Shown here one piece after another: positions 38,001 to 50,945 of a stretch of DNA of 64,000 nt. Below the pieces are notes generated by a model. The model was not told the origin of the DNA and did no database searches. It was given only the letters and a program-made list of their open reading frames with translations. The DNA lies in contig NC_080734.1 of the NCBI RefSeq assembly GCF_019097595.1, positions 3,471,892 through 3,535,891 on the forward strand, written 5' to 3'. Origin of the DNA: Hemibagrus wyckioides. Its lineage: Eukaryota; Chordata; Actinopteri; Siluriformes; Bagridae. The position numbers and the translations under genes are program-made. The first letter of the stretch is position 1. The number at the start of each line of letters is the position of its first letter.

Positions 38001-41000
38001 AAAGAGCTGAGGGTAATAGCTGAGAGTAATAAAGAGCTGAGGGTAATAGCTGAGAGTAATAAAGAGCTGAGAATAATAGCTGAGAGTAATAAAGAGCTGA
38101 GAGTAATAAAGAGCTGAGGGTAATAGCTGAGAGTAATAAAGAGCTGAGAGTAATAGCTGAGAGTAATAAAGAGCTGAGAGTAATAGCTGAGAGTAATAAA
38201 GAGCTGAGAGTAATAAAGAGCTGAGAGTAATAAAGAGCTGAGAGTAATAAAGAGCTGAGAGTAATAAAGAGCTGAGAGTAATAGCTGAGAGTAATAAAGA
38301 GCTGAGAGTAATAGCTGAGAGTAATAAAGAGCTGAGAGTAATAGCTGAGAGTAATAAAGAGCTGAGAGTAATAAAGAGCTGAGAGTAATAAAGAGCTGAG
38401 AGTAATAGCTGAGAGTAATAAAGAGCTGAGAGTAATAGCTGAGAGTAATAAAGAGCTGAGAGTAATAGCTGAGAGTAATAAAGAGCTGAGAGTAATAGCT
38501 GAGAGTAATAAAGAGCTGAGAGTAATAAAGAGCTGAGAGTAATAAAGAGCTGAGAGTAATAAAGAGCTGAGAGTAATAGCTGAGAGTAATAAAGAGCTGA
38601 GAGTAATAAAGAGCTGAGAGTAATAAAGAGCTGAGAGTAATAGCTGAGAGTAATAAAGAGCTGAGAGTAATAAAGAGCTGAGAGTAATAGCTGAGAGTAA
38701 TAAAGAGCTGAGAGTAATAGCTGAGAGTAATAAAGAGCTGAGAGTAATAGCTGAGAGTAATAAAGAGCTGAGAGTAATAGCTGAGAGTAATAAAGAGCTG
38801 AGAGTAATAGCTGAGAGTAATAAAGAGCTGAGAGTAATAAAGAGCTGAGGGTAATAGCTGAGAGTAATAAAGAGCTGAGAGTAATAGCTGAGAGTAATAA
38901 AGAGCTGAGAGTAATAAAGAGCTGAGAGTAATAAAGAGCTGAGAGTAATAGCTGAGAGTAATAAAGAGCTGAGACTAATAAAGAGCTGAGAGTAATAAAG
39001 AGCTGAGAGTAATAGCTGAGAGTAATAAAGAGCTGAGAGTAATAAAGAGCTGAGAGTAATAAAGAGCTGAGAGTAATAGCTGAGAGTAATAAAGAGCTGA
39101 GAGTAATAGCTGAGAGTAATAAAGAGCTGAGAGTAATAGCTGAGAGTAATAAAGAGCTGAGAGTAATAAAGAGCTGAGAGTAATAAAGAGCTGAGGGTAA
39201 TAGCTGAGAGTAATAAAGAGCTGAGAGTAATAGCTGAGAGTAATAAAGAGCTGAGAGTAATAGCTGAGAGTAATAAAGAGCTGAGAGTAATAGCTGAGAG
39301 TAATAAAGAGCTGAGAGTAATAGCTGAGAGTAATAAAGAGCTGAGAGTAATAGCTGAGAGTAATAAAGAGCTGAGAGTAATAAAGAGCTGAGAGTAATAG
39401 GTGAGAGTAATAAAGAGCTGAGAGTAATAAAGAGCTGAGAGTAATAGCTGAGAGTAATAAAGAGCTGAGAGTAATAAAGAGCTGAGGGTAATAAAGAGCT
39501 GAGAGTAATAGCTGAGAGTAATAAAGAACTGAGAGTAATAAAGAGCTGAGAGTAATAAAGAGCTGAGAGTAATAGCTGAGAGTAATAAAGAGCTGAGGGT
39601 AATAGCTGAGAGTAATAAAGAGCTGAGGGTAATAAAGAGCTGAGAGTAATAGCTGAGAGTAATAAAGAGCTGAGGGTAATAAAGAGCTGAGAGTAATAGC
39701 TGAGAGTAATAAAGAGCTGAGGGTAATAAAGAGCTGAGAGTAATAGCTGAGAGTAATAAAGAGCTGAGAGTAATAGCTGAGAGTAATAAAGAGCTGAGAG
39801 TAATAGCTGAGAGTAATAAAGAGCTGAGAGTAATAGCTGAGAGTAATAAAGAGCTGAGAGTAATAAAGAGCTGAGAGTAATAGCTGAGAGTAATAAAGAG
39901 CTGAGAGTAATAGCTGAGAGTAATAAAGAGCTGAGAGTAATAGCTGAGAGTAATAAAGAGCTGAGAGTAATAAAGAGCTGAGAGTAATAAAGAGCTGAGG
40001 GTAATAGCTGAGAGTAATAAAGAGCTGAGGGTAATAGCTGAGAGTAATAAAGAGCTGAGAGTAATAAAGAGCTGAGAGTAATAAAGAGCTGAGAGTAATA
40101 GCTGAGAGTAATAAAGAGCTGAGAGTAATAGCTGAGAGTAATAAAGAGCTGAGAGTAATAAAGAGCTGAGAGTAATAAAGAGCTGAGGGTAATAGCTGAG
40201 AGTAATAAAGAGCTGAGGGTAATAGCTGAGAGTAATAAAGAGCTGAGAGTAATAAAGAGCTGAGGGTAATAGCTGAGAGTAATAAAGAGCTGAGGGTAAT
40301 AGCTGAGAGTAATAAAGAGCTGAGAGTAATAAAGAGCTGAGAGTAATAGCTGAGAGTAATAAAGAGCTGAGAGTAATAGCTGAGAGTAATAAAGAGCTGA
40401 GAGTAATAGCTGAGAGTAATAAAGAGCTGAGAGTAATAAAGAGCTGAGAGTAATAAAGAGCTGAGAGTAATAGCTGAGAGTAATAAAGAGCTGAGAGTAA
40501 TAAAGAGCTGAGAGTAATAGCTGAGAGTAATAAAGAGCTGAGAGTAATAGCTGAGAGTAATAAAGAGCTGAGAGTAATAAAGAGCTGAGAGTAATAGCTG
40601 AGAGTAATAAAGAGCTGAGAGTAATAGCTGAGAGTAATAAAGAGCTGAGAGTAATAAAGAGCTGAGAGTAATAGCTGAGAGTAATAAAGAGCTGAGAGTA
40701 ATAAAGAGCTGAGAGTAATAGCTGAGAGTAATAAAGAGCTGAGAGTAATAAAGAGCTGAGAGTAATAGCTGAGAGTAATAAAGAGCTGAGAGTAATAAAG
40801 AGCTGAGAGTAATAAAGAGCTGAGAGTAATAGCTGAGAGTAATAAAGAGCTGAGAGTAATAAAGAGCTGAGAGTAATAGCTGAGAGTAATAAAGAGCTGA
40901 GAGTAATAAAGAGCTGAGAGTAATAAAGAGCTGAGTGTAATAGCTGAGAGTAATAAAGAGCTGAGAGTAATAGCTGAGAGTAATAAAGAGCTGAGAGTAA

Positions 41001-43748
41001 TAGGTGAGAGTAATAAAGAGCTGAGAGTAATAGCTGAGAGTAATAAAGAGCTGAGAGTAATAAAGAGCTGAGAGTAATAGGTGAGAGTAATAAAGAGCTG
41101 AGAGTAATAGCTGAGAGTAATAAAGAGCTGAGAGTAATAAAGAGCTGAGGGTAATAGCTGAGAGTAATAGCTGAGAGTAATAAAGAGCTGAGGGTAATAG
41201 CTGAGAGTAATAGCTGAGAGTAATAAAGAGCTGAGGGTAATAGCTGAGAGTAATAGCTGAGAGTAATAAAGAGCTGAGAGTAATAGCTGAGAGTAATAAA
41301 GAGCTGAGAGTAATAGCTGAGAGTAATAAAGAGCTGAGAGTAATAGCTGAGAGTAATAAAGAGCTGAGAGTAATAAAGAGCTGAGAGTAATAGGTGAGAG
41401 TAATAAAGAGCTGAGAGTAATAAAGAGCTGAGAGTAATAAAGAGCTGAGAGTAATAAAGAGCTGAGGGTAATAGCTGAGAGTAATAGCTGAGAGTAATAA
41501 AGAGCTGAGGGTAATAGCTGAGAGTAATAAAGAGCTGAGAGTAATAAAGAGCTGAGAGTAATAGCTGAGAGTAATAAAGAGCTGAGAGTAATAGCTGAGA
41601 GTAATAAAGAGCTGAGAGTAATAGCTGAGAGTAATAAAGAGCTGAGAGTAATAAAGAGCTGAGAGTAATAGGTGAGAGTAATAAAGAGCTGAGAGTAATA
41701 GCTGAGAGTAATAAAGAGCTGAGAGTAATAGGTGAGAGTAATAAAGAGCTGAGAGTAATAGCTGAGAGTAATAAAGAGCTGAGAGTAATAGCTGAGAGTA
41801 ATAGCTGAGAGTAATAAAGAGCTGAGAGTAATAGGTGAGAGTAATAGCTGAGAGTAATAGGTGAGAGTAATAGGTGAGAGTACTAGGTGAGAGTAATAGG
41901 TGAGAGTAATAGGTGAGAGTAATAGGTGAGAGTACTAGGTGAGAGTAATAGCTGAGAGTAATAAAGAGCTGAGAGTAATAGCTGAGAGTAATAGCTGAGA
42001 GTAATAAAGAGCTGAGAGTAATTGGTGAGAGTAATAGGTGAGAGTAATAAAGAGCTGAGAGTAATAAAGAGCTGAGAGTAATAGGTGAGAGTAATAAAGA
42101 GCTGAGAGTAATAAAGAGCTGAGAGTAATAGCTGAGAGTAATAAAGAGCTGAGAGTAATAGCTGAGAGTAATAAAGAGCTGAGAGTAATAGCTGAGAGTA
42201 ATAAAGAGCTGAGAGTAATAAAGAGCTGAGAGTAATAGCTGAGAGTAATAAAGAGCTGAGAGTAATAGCTGAGAGTAATAAAGAGCTGAGAGTAATAGCT
42301 GAGAGTAATAAAGAGCTGAGAGTAATAGCTGAGAGTAATAAAGAGCTGAGAGTAATAAAGAGCTGAGAGTAATAAAGAGCTGAGAGTAATAGCTGAGAGT
42401 AATAAAGAGCTGAGAGTAATAGCTGAGAGTAATAAAGAGCTGAGAGTAATAGCTGAGAGTAATAAAGAGCTGAGAGTAATAAAGAGCTGAGAGTAATTGG
42501 TGAGAGTACTAGGTGAGAGTAATAGGTGAGAGTAATAAAGAGCTGAGAGTAATTGGTGAGAGTAATAAAGAGCTGAGAGTAATAGCTGAGAGTAATAAAG
42601 AGCTGAGAGTAATAGGTGAGAGTAATAAAGAGCTGAGAGTAATAGCTGAGAGTAATAAAGAGCTGAGAGTAATAAAGAGCTGAGAGTAATAAAGAGCTGA
42701 GAGTAATAAAGAGCTGAGAGTAATAAAGAGCTGAGAGTAATAGCTGAGAGTAATAAAGAGCTGAGGGTAATAGCTGAGAGTAATAAAGAGCTGAGAGTAA
42801 TAAAGAGCTGAGAGTAATAGCTGAGAGTAATAAAGAGCTGAGAGTAATAGCTGAGAGTAATAAAGAGCTGAGAGTAATAGCTGAGAGTAATAAAGAGCTG
42901 AGAGTAATAGCTGAGAGTAATAAAGAGCTGAGAGTAATAGGTGAGAGTAATAAAGAGCTGAGAGTAATTGGTGAGAGTAATAAAGAGCTGAGAGTAATAG
43001 CTGAGAGTAATAAAGAGCTGAGAGTAATAGGTGAGAGTAATAAAGAGCTGAGAGTAATTGGTGAGAGTAATAAAGAGCTGAGAGTAATAGCTGAGAGTAA
43101 TAGGTGAGAGTACTAGGTGAGAGTAATAGGTGAGAGTACTAGGTGAGAGTAATAGCTGAGAGTAATAGGTGAGAGTAATAGCTGAGAGTAATAGGTGAGA
43201 GTACTAGGTGAGAGTAATAGGTGAGAGTACTAGGTGAGAGTAATAGGTGAGAGTACTAGGTGAGAGTAATAGCTGAGAGTAATAGGTGAGAGTACTAGGT
43301 GAGAGTAATAGGTGAGAGTACTAGGTGAGAGTAATAGCTGAGAGTAATAGGTGAGAGTAATAGGTGAGAGTAATAGCTGAGAGTAATAGCTGAGAGTAAT
43401 AGGTGAGAGTACTAGGTGAGAGTAATAGGTGAGAGTACTAGGTGAGAGTAATAGCTGAGAGTACTAGGTGAGAGTAATAGCTGAGAGTAATAGGTGAGAG
43501 TACTAGGTGAGAGTAATAGGTGAGAGTAATAGGTGAGAGTAATAAAGAGCTGAGAGTAATTGGTGAGAGTAATAAAGAGCTGAGAGTAATTGGTGAGAGT
43601 AATAGGTGAGAGTAATAGGTGAGAGTAATAAAGAGCTGAGAGTAATTGGTGAGAGTAATTGGTGAGAGTAATAGGTGAGAGTAATAGGTGAGAGTAATAA
43701 AGAGCTGAGAGTAATTGGTGAGAGTAATAGGTGAGAGTAATAGCTGAT
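35003..43748. repeat. 8.7-kb satellite: 13-bp unit with optional AAGA spacer
   Basis: The basic unit is GCTGAGAGTAATA (13 bp). It is followed either directly by the next unit or by AAGA, which makes a 17-bp unit. Long and short units are mixed, most often alternating to give a 30-bp period, but with runs of either type, so the array is an aperiodic two-letter string of roughly 550-600 units. Variants are GGTGAGAGTAATA, a GAGGG form, GTAATTGG and GGTGAGAGTACTA. The last two concentrate at the right end (after about 41,830). All forward frames are closed by TAA. The reverse strand opens only near 43,412-43,936. Confidence 0.98.
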
Positions 43749-44145
43749 ACATTACATAACCTAGTTTCAGATTTCAACACAAGACTACATTCAAAAATCA
43801 GACCGGACAAAAGCACTAAACGTAGAAAACGATGAGAATCAGACGGTGTAATTTTTACAGTGTACACGCCCCCTCTGGAAAAACACAAGGTAAAGATGAA
43901 AGCTGGGAGAGGAGGAGAAGGCTTTCTCTTATCCATGTAAATGTGACAGATTTCAGAGACACGGGAGGAGAAGCTGGCGTTTCAGCCCTCACAGCTGGAT
44001 GATGAATCATCACCAGATGTTTGTTTAACATCACAGCTACCTCAGTTACAGTTACACAACTGGATTAATAAAAACAACTCCTTGCACCCAGAGCTTCATG
44101 GATGGATTCGTTCTAATGGTCGAGATCGCTCCAGGACTCTCAGAA
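43749..44145. other. intergenic, unique
   Basis: Unique sequence between the satellite and an AAAG tract; nothing recognised. Confidence 0.45.
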
Positions 44146-44151
44146 TACTGA

Positions 44152-44226
<75 letters not shown>

Positions 44227-44249
44227 GGAGAAAGAAAGAAAGAAAGAAA
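44146..44249. repeat. (AAAG)n tetranucleotide tract
   Basis: About 25 AAAG units with two G interruptions. It produces a Lys/Glu/Arg open frame that is not a gene. Confidence 0.97.
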
Positions 44250-44740
44250 ATCTTGTGCTTGTAAATCAGTCTTTATTAAATTGTAATAAACACCTTCTCC
44301 TCCTCTTCATCCTCCTCCTCCTCCTCCTCATTGTGTTTTTATCAGCAGCACACATGCCTTAAACTCCACCATAAAGCTGCTGTTGCCGCTCCTCCTCACT
44401 GCTTTATGACATTCTGCTGGAACAGAGACATACGGAGTGACCGCAGATAAGATAACCAGCGCTCGTTCTCCCTGCCGCAAGCTCCGTACTGCAAATAACA
44501 CAATATGATCCTCACCTGACCGCAAGCCTGAGCCACTGACCGACCGGAGCCATTGTTGTGCTGCAAAAAACATATTTATTCAGGAATGACCAAACATTTA
44601 AAAAAGAAAGACAAACAGCATAATGCTGTGTAAACACCAGGAGAACAATCACTTGGGTTTGGCTAATGCATCCTTTTGTTCAGCGAGTCTCACCGCCGGT
44701 CTCCACCTCACGGCACGACTCGAGCTGCAGGAAAAAATTG
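44250..44740. other. complex intergenic block, candidate regulatory sequence
   Basis: After a CTC-rich run (44296-44330), positions 44,340-44,600 are complex. They include a tandem GATA-like pair (GCAGATAAGATAACC, about 44444-44458) and a SOX-like CATTGTTG (about 44551). This is about 8 kb upstream of the dll4 promoter. Regulatory function is inferred only. Confidence 0.25.
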
Positions 44741-45650
44741 ATCACTGAATACTGGACCCTGATTGGTCAGGGAGTCATTTTCTATATCAGCAGATGATAT
44801 GATTACCGTTTCTATAGTAACAGTAAATGTTTCTTTGCTGTAAGTTTACAGGGTCATGATGCTGAGTGGGCGGGGCTTATTCTGTCTTCTCTCTCAATCA
44901 CTGTACGATGACTGTACGGCAAACGATTGGCTAGAGTCACTGTGACATGGAAGGAGACAGAGTAAGCCCCGCCCCCACCCAGACAGCACATTCACAGACA
45001 CATGGACGCAAACAATCACAAGTTTCAATCCCAAAGATGTTGAGTGGGTGGGGCTTACTCTGTCATTCCTGTCAGTCACTGTGATTCTAGCCAATCATTG
45101 GCATCTATATCCTTGAAACTTTTCTGTCCGGATATGAATTCATTTTATAAAGTCAGAAATACTGAGCTAAGTATACGTTTTTCAAAAATAACGCTTAGTT
45201 GAAGTTTTGTTGTTTCTCGAGAACGTGTCTTCAGTTTGTTCTTTTCTTTTCAGTCATTTTCTATAACAGCAGCTGATTGGTTACCGTTTCTATAGTAACA
45301 GCTCCTTTGCATTGACTTCGATTCCAATTCAATTCAGTTTTATTTTTATAGTGCTGTAATTGTCGCGAAGCAGCTTTATGGAAATTCAGGATATAAAAAA
45401 ACGACAAAATTTGAAACATTTATGTATCATTACAGAAGGAGTCTCTATTAATTTAATTTTTCCGATATTTTCTGGAAAGTGTAGTTTAAGTTTTGTTGTT
45501 TCTCGAGGAAAATGTTAAAGGTTCCATGTAGAACCCATGACATGCATGAAAATTAAGAAAAGCTTCCCATAGGAAATCAGACAATGCTGAGTGGGTGGGG
45601 CTTATTCTGTCTTCCCTGTCAATCACAGTGATTCTAGCTAATCATAGGCA
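44741..45650. repeat. cluster of dispersed-repeat fragments
   Basis: GTGGGCGGGGCTTATTCTGT-like blocks occur forward at about 44867, 45047 and 45590 and inverted at about 44955. They are joined to CAATCACTGTGATTCTAGCC-like sequence. Between them are GTTTCTATAGTAACAG copies (44810 and 45288) and an end GAAGGAGTCTC (45435-45445) of the CACTGGAGACTCC family. A fish-typical CAATTCAGTTTTATTTTTAT block (45332-45351) interrupts that copy. Confidence 0.65.
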
Positions 45651-46115
45651 TCTATGTGGAACGTGTGGAACTTTAATGACTTTTTGTAAATATTGTTCAA
45701 ATTTCCACATGAATACACATTAATGGATCTGATCGGAGTATCTGTCTCGCCTGTTTGATAACGATCCTCTGCCTCGACTCGGTTCATCCTTAATGCATGC
45801 AAATCATCCATAATGAATATATTCAAAAGTAAATCTCTGCGTCAGAGAGAATAATCTGTGTCATCATGCTAATATTCATCTTCTTAAACAGAAGTATTTA
45901 TTCCACGCTGTTGGACTGGTGTGTGTTCCTCTGTGTGTGTGAGTGTGTGTGTGTGTGTGTTTGTGCACAGTGATTTACACACAGGCTTCAGATCACACTA
46001 TAGCTGTGTGTGGGTGGTGAAGGTTACAATGGTTTGAGGTTAACGTCCGTTACGCTGTACGGCTGTAGCTCACGTCCAGGCTGTATGGAGAAATAAACTG
46101 TTTATTTTTCTTTGT

Positions 46116-46147
<32 letters not shown>

Positions 46148-46699
46148 TTTTAGAACCCATCAGGAATAAGTGCTACAGTGCCACAGCTATACGGAGCTCT
46201 GTGGTGTGTTTAAGATCAGACTTTATTCCTATTTAACATTGTGTTTCATTTATTTTAAAGTTCTTACACATAATAAATTAAAAAACACATCATTGAACTG
46301 TTTGTTTTTTAGCACTCGTAATTACACGTGTTATAAACGTAGACTTCCTTGTATAACACATGTAATAAGCGTCAGCATTAACGATCTGACGCTGCAACAA
46401 ACACATCCGTTAAACGCTTGAGACATTTAATCATGTTTCATTTATTCCTTATACTCTATTAACTAGAATTATAATCTACTGCGGTTTCTTTTTGTTTGTT
46501 TATGTGTTTATAAAAAATAACCCAGAGAAATTGTTTACAAAAGTACATTCTGTTGTGTGTGTTGTGTATTTTATGGGTTAAAGAGTAAATCCTGTGTGCA
46601 GATGAAGACAGTGAGACATGAGCTCGAATATCAGCACTGACCACAGAGCAATTAAACCATCAGAAGCACTCGTGCCACCTGTACCTGCTCTCCTAACCC
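45651..46699. other. intergenic, mostly unique
   Basis: A TG tract (about 45936-45960) and a TTTA tract (46115-46151) are embedded in unique AT-rich sequence. No gene could be supported. Confidence 0.45.
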
Positions 46700-46894
46700 C
46701 CCCCCCCCCGCCCCACCCGCTGCTCACCTGCCCCACTGCTTAACTGCCCCCTCCCTGCTGCTCTCCTGACCCTCCCGTCTGCTCAATCCCACCCCCTGCC
46801 CCCCAACTGTTTACCTGCCCCTTCCCGCCTAGCCCTCCCTCTGGCTCATCCACCCCCCCCCCACTGTTTACCTGCCCACCAACCTGTCCAACCT

Positions 46895-46937
<43 letters not shown>

Positions 46938-46938
46938 G
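46700..46938. repeat. C-rich tract followed by (CTTT)n
   Basis: Positions 46,700-46,890 are strongly C-rich on the + strand (ACCTGCCCC, CCCCCCCC, CTGCTCACC blocks). They are followed by about 10 CTTT units (46897-46938). Confidence 0.85.
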
Positions 46939-48104
46939 TAAATGCATCTTTCTTTCTGGAGTTATTTTGTTGAAATAGTTTAATAATTTAATTCAATAAT
47001 TTTTTCTCTCCTTTCTCTGTTTCTCTTCTTTTGTAAAGCTGCTTTGAGACAATGTCCATTGTAAAAGACGCTGAATCGAATTGACAAAGTTAGTTTATAT
47101 TACTCATGTGTGTGAGAGCAGAGCTGACTCTCTCACTGTCCTGTTATTTCATGTTATTTTCTTCCTGCAGCACTCACTTGTTTTCTGATTAGAATCCAGA
47201 CACATGAACACTTTAAACCTCAGTGTTTATGACGGTCAGTATTTATTTGAGCCGTTAGAGCTTCTGATTCTTCCATCCAGAGATGTGTTCATAATGAGCA
47301 TGAACATTAACACACATGTGCTACTTCATGTTTTTGACATTATCGAGCAAAAGTATTAGTTTTAAATCTAATTCATTTGAACTGACCAGTGGACTGACCG
47401 CCTAAATAATATGTCAAACTGCAGAACTCTGAGTAGCGTGAATCTATGCAGTGTAAACAGGTTTGACCTGAGCATGAGGTGAAAGTATAATCCGTTGCAT
47501 GAGAAGGCGTGTGTCATGTCATAGCCTGAACAGGGGGTCATAACATAATAATACTGCATTATAGCTATTGTATGAGACAACAGTAGTGCATGAAAATATC
47601 AGAAAAACAGCATTAAAGCATGCATGGAGATGGAGCTGTATCATGTCAGTGTTATATCAGTATTATATCAGTGTTATATCTAGTTAATCATCATGACACT
47701 TACTGGAATGATGGCAGTTGTGCATTTAAATGAGTGTCTCATTAGCATACAGCTGAAGTGTTATCTGAGCCTCATCACCAGCTCTCGCTCGAGACCCGCA
47801 TGAAAGCGGCACGCGAGACACTCGCCGCTAAACGACACGTGCCACTATCGTCTCCATCAGTCCACCCAGAATCACGGCTCGGGTTCTGTTTGTTTTGTTT
47901 TGTTTGGTTTGGTTTGTTATGTTTTGTTTTTTTACCCCTGTCATTTTCGATTCATCACACTGCAGTAAACAGCTGGAGCACAGATCAGAGGCAGCTGACT
48001 GCGTAACACCGAGACGTTAGGACGGATTACACCACCCTAATGCCGTGAAGGTGTTGATTAGTTTGCTACAGCAGCAGGTCTGACAGTAGTGCAGCTGCAT
48101 GTCA
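46939..48104. other. intergenic, mostly unique
   Basis: Near 47035-47085, AAGCTGCTTTGAGACAATGT followed by ATCGAATTGACA is the reverse of a repeat common in fish genomes (compare 45332-45400). The remainder is unrecognised. Confidence 0.4.
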
Positions 48105-48239
48105 TAGCTGTATATTAATGCGCTTGTTGTTGCTATAGTAACGGCTCCTCAACACGGACGTGCAATACGGATATTAAAGGTGTGGAATTGTTGATAAGTT
48201 TATTGTTTATTTCATGGTGATAGAAGGAGTCTCCAGTGT
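48105..48239 (-). mobile_element. CACTGGAGACTCCTTC-ended family member, inverted
   Basis: GTTGCTATAGTAACGGCTCC (about 48130) is followed by the family end GAAGGAGTCTCCAGTGT (48223-48239). Confidence 0.6.
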
Positions 48240-48320
48240 CTCACCCTCCCCACTGCTCACCTGCCCTTCCTCCTGACTTCTCTTGGCTTACTGGCCATTT
48301 TTTATCAGATCATTTGCGCT

Positions 48321-50945
48321 AATATGGTATTCCATACTACACTATACTCTACTCTACTCTACTCTACTCTATTCTACTCTACTCTACTCTACTCTACTCT
48401 ACTCTACTCTACTACACTATACTACACTATACTACAATATGGTATTCCATACTATATTATACTATACTATACTATACTATACTATACTATACTATACTAT
48501 ACTATACTACAATATGGTATTCCATACTATACTATACTACAATATGGTATTCCATACTACACTATACTATACTCTACTATACTATACTATACTATACTAT
48601 ACTATACTCTACTATACTATACTATACTCTACTCTACTCTACTATACTATACTATACTATACTATACTATACTCTACTATACTATACTATACTATACTAT
48701 ACTACAATATGGTATTCCATACTATACTATACTATACTATACTATACTATACGATACGATACGATACTATACTATACTATACTATACTATACTATACTAT
48801 ACTATACTATACTACAATATGGTATTCCATACTATACTATACTATACTATACTATACTATACTATACTATACTATACTATACTATACTATACTATACTAT
48901 ACTACAATATGGTATTCCATACTACATTATACTCTACTCTACTCTACTCTACTATACTATACTATACTATACTATACTATACTATACTATACGATACGAT
49001 ACTATACTATACTATACTATACTATACTATACTATACTATACTATACTACATTATACTCTACTCTACTCTACTCTACTCTACTATACTATACTATACTAC
49101 AATATGGTATTCCATACTATACTATACTCTACTCTACTATACTACAATATGGTATTCCATACTATACTATACTATATTATACTATACTATACTGTATTAT
49201 ACTATACTATACTGTACTATAGTGTTCTATTTATATTGAATTTTATACTACACTACACTATACTACACTACACTACACTGTACTATACTACACTATACTA
49301 CACTACACTGTACTATACTATACTACACTACACTGTACTATACTACCCTACACTGTATTATACTATACTATACTACACTACACTGTACTATACTACACTA
49401 CACTGTACTATACTATACTATACTACACTGTACTATACTACACTACACTACACTGTACTATACTACACTACACTACACTGTACTATACTATACTACACTA
49501 CACTACACTGTACTATACTATACTATACTACACTACACTACACTGTACTATACTATACTACACTACACTACACTGTACTATACTATACTACACTACACTG
49601 TACTATACTACACTACACTACACTGTACTATACTACACTACACTACACTGTACTATACTATACTACACTACACTACACTGTACTATACTATACTATACTA
49701 CACTACACTACACTGTACTATACTATACTACACTACACTACACTACACTGTACTATACTATACTACACTACACTACACTGTACTATACTATACTATACTA
49801 CACTACACTACACTGTACTATACTATACTACACTACACTACACTGTACTATACTATACTACACTACACTACACTGCACTATACTATACTACACTACACTA
49901 CACTGTACTATACTATACTACACTACACTGTACTATACTATACTATACTACACTACACTACACTGTACTATACTACACTACACTACACTACACTGTACTA
50001 TACTATACTACACTACACTGTACTATACTATACTACACTACACTACACTGTACTATACTATACTACACTACACTACACTGTACTATACTATACTACCCTA
50101 CACTGTATTATACTATACTATACTACACTACACTGTACTATACTACACTACACTACACTGTACTATACTATACTACACTACACTACACTGTACTATACTA
50201 TACTACACTACACTACACTGTACTATACTATACTACACTACACTACACTGTACTATACTATACTATACTACACTACACTGTACTATACTATACTACACTA
50301 CACTACACTGTACTATACTATACTACACTACACTACACTGTACTATACTATACTACCCTACACTGTATTATACTATACTATACTACACTACACTGTACTA
50401 TACTACACTACACTACACTACACTGTACTATACTATACTACACTACACTACACTGTACTATACTATACTATACTATACTACACTGTACTATACTATACTA
50501 CACTACACTGTACTATACTATACTATACTACACTGTACTATACTATACTATACTACACTGTACTATACTATACTACCCTACACTGTATTATACTATACTA
50601 TACTACACTACACTGTACTATACTACACTACACTACACTGTACTATACTACACTACACTACACTGTACTATACTATACTATACTATACTACACTGTACTA
50701 TACTATACTACACTACACTGTACTATACTATACTATACTACACTGTACTATACTACACTACACTACACTGTACTATACTACACTACACTGTACTATACTA
50801 TACTACACTACACTACACTACACTACACTACACTACACTGTACTATACTATACTATACTACACTACACTGTACTATACTATGCTATCCTATGCTACACTA
50901 CACTGTACTATACTATCATACTACACTATGCTATACTGTGTGATG
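48321..50945. repeat. 2.6-kb pentanucleotide array (ACTAT/ACTCT/ACTAC/ACTGT)
   Basis: The array is a mosaic of 5-bp units. The left part (to about 49,220) is ACTAT and ACTCT with nine copies of a 15-nt island AATATGGTATTCCAT at 48321, 48436, 48511, 48541, 48706, 48816, 48906, 49101 and 49146. All spacings are multiples of 5. The right part is ACTAC, ACTGT and ACTAT in recurrent strings. Forward frames stay open for 318 and 940 codons (Tyr/Thr/Ile/Leu repeats) only because the units lack forward stops. Confidence 0.97.

Noticed and set aside
35003..43748. CRISPR-like regular repeat spacing
   Set aside because: There are no unique spacers; it is a eukaryotic tandem satellite.
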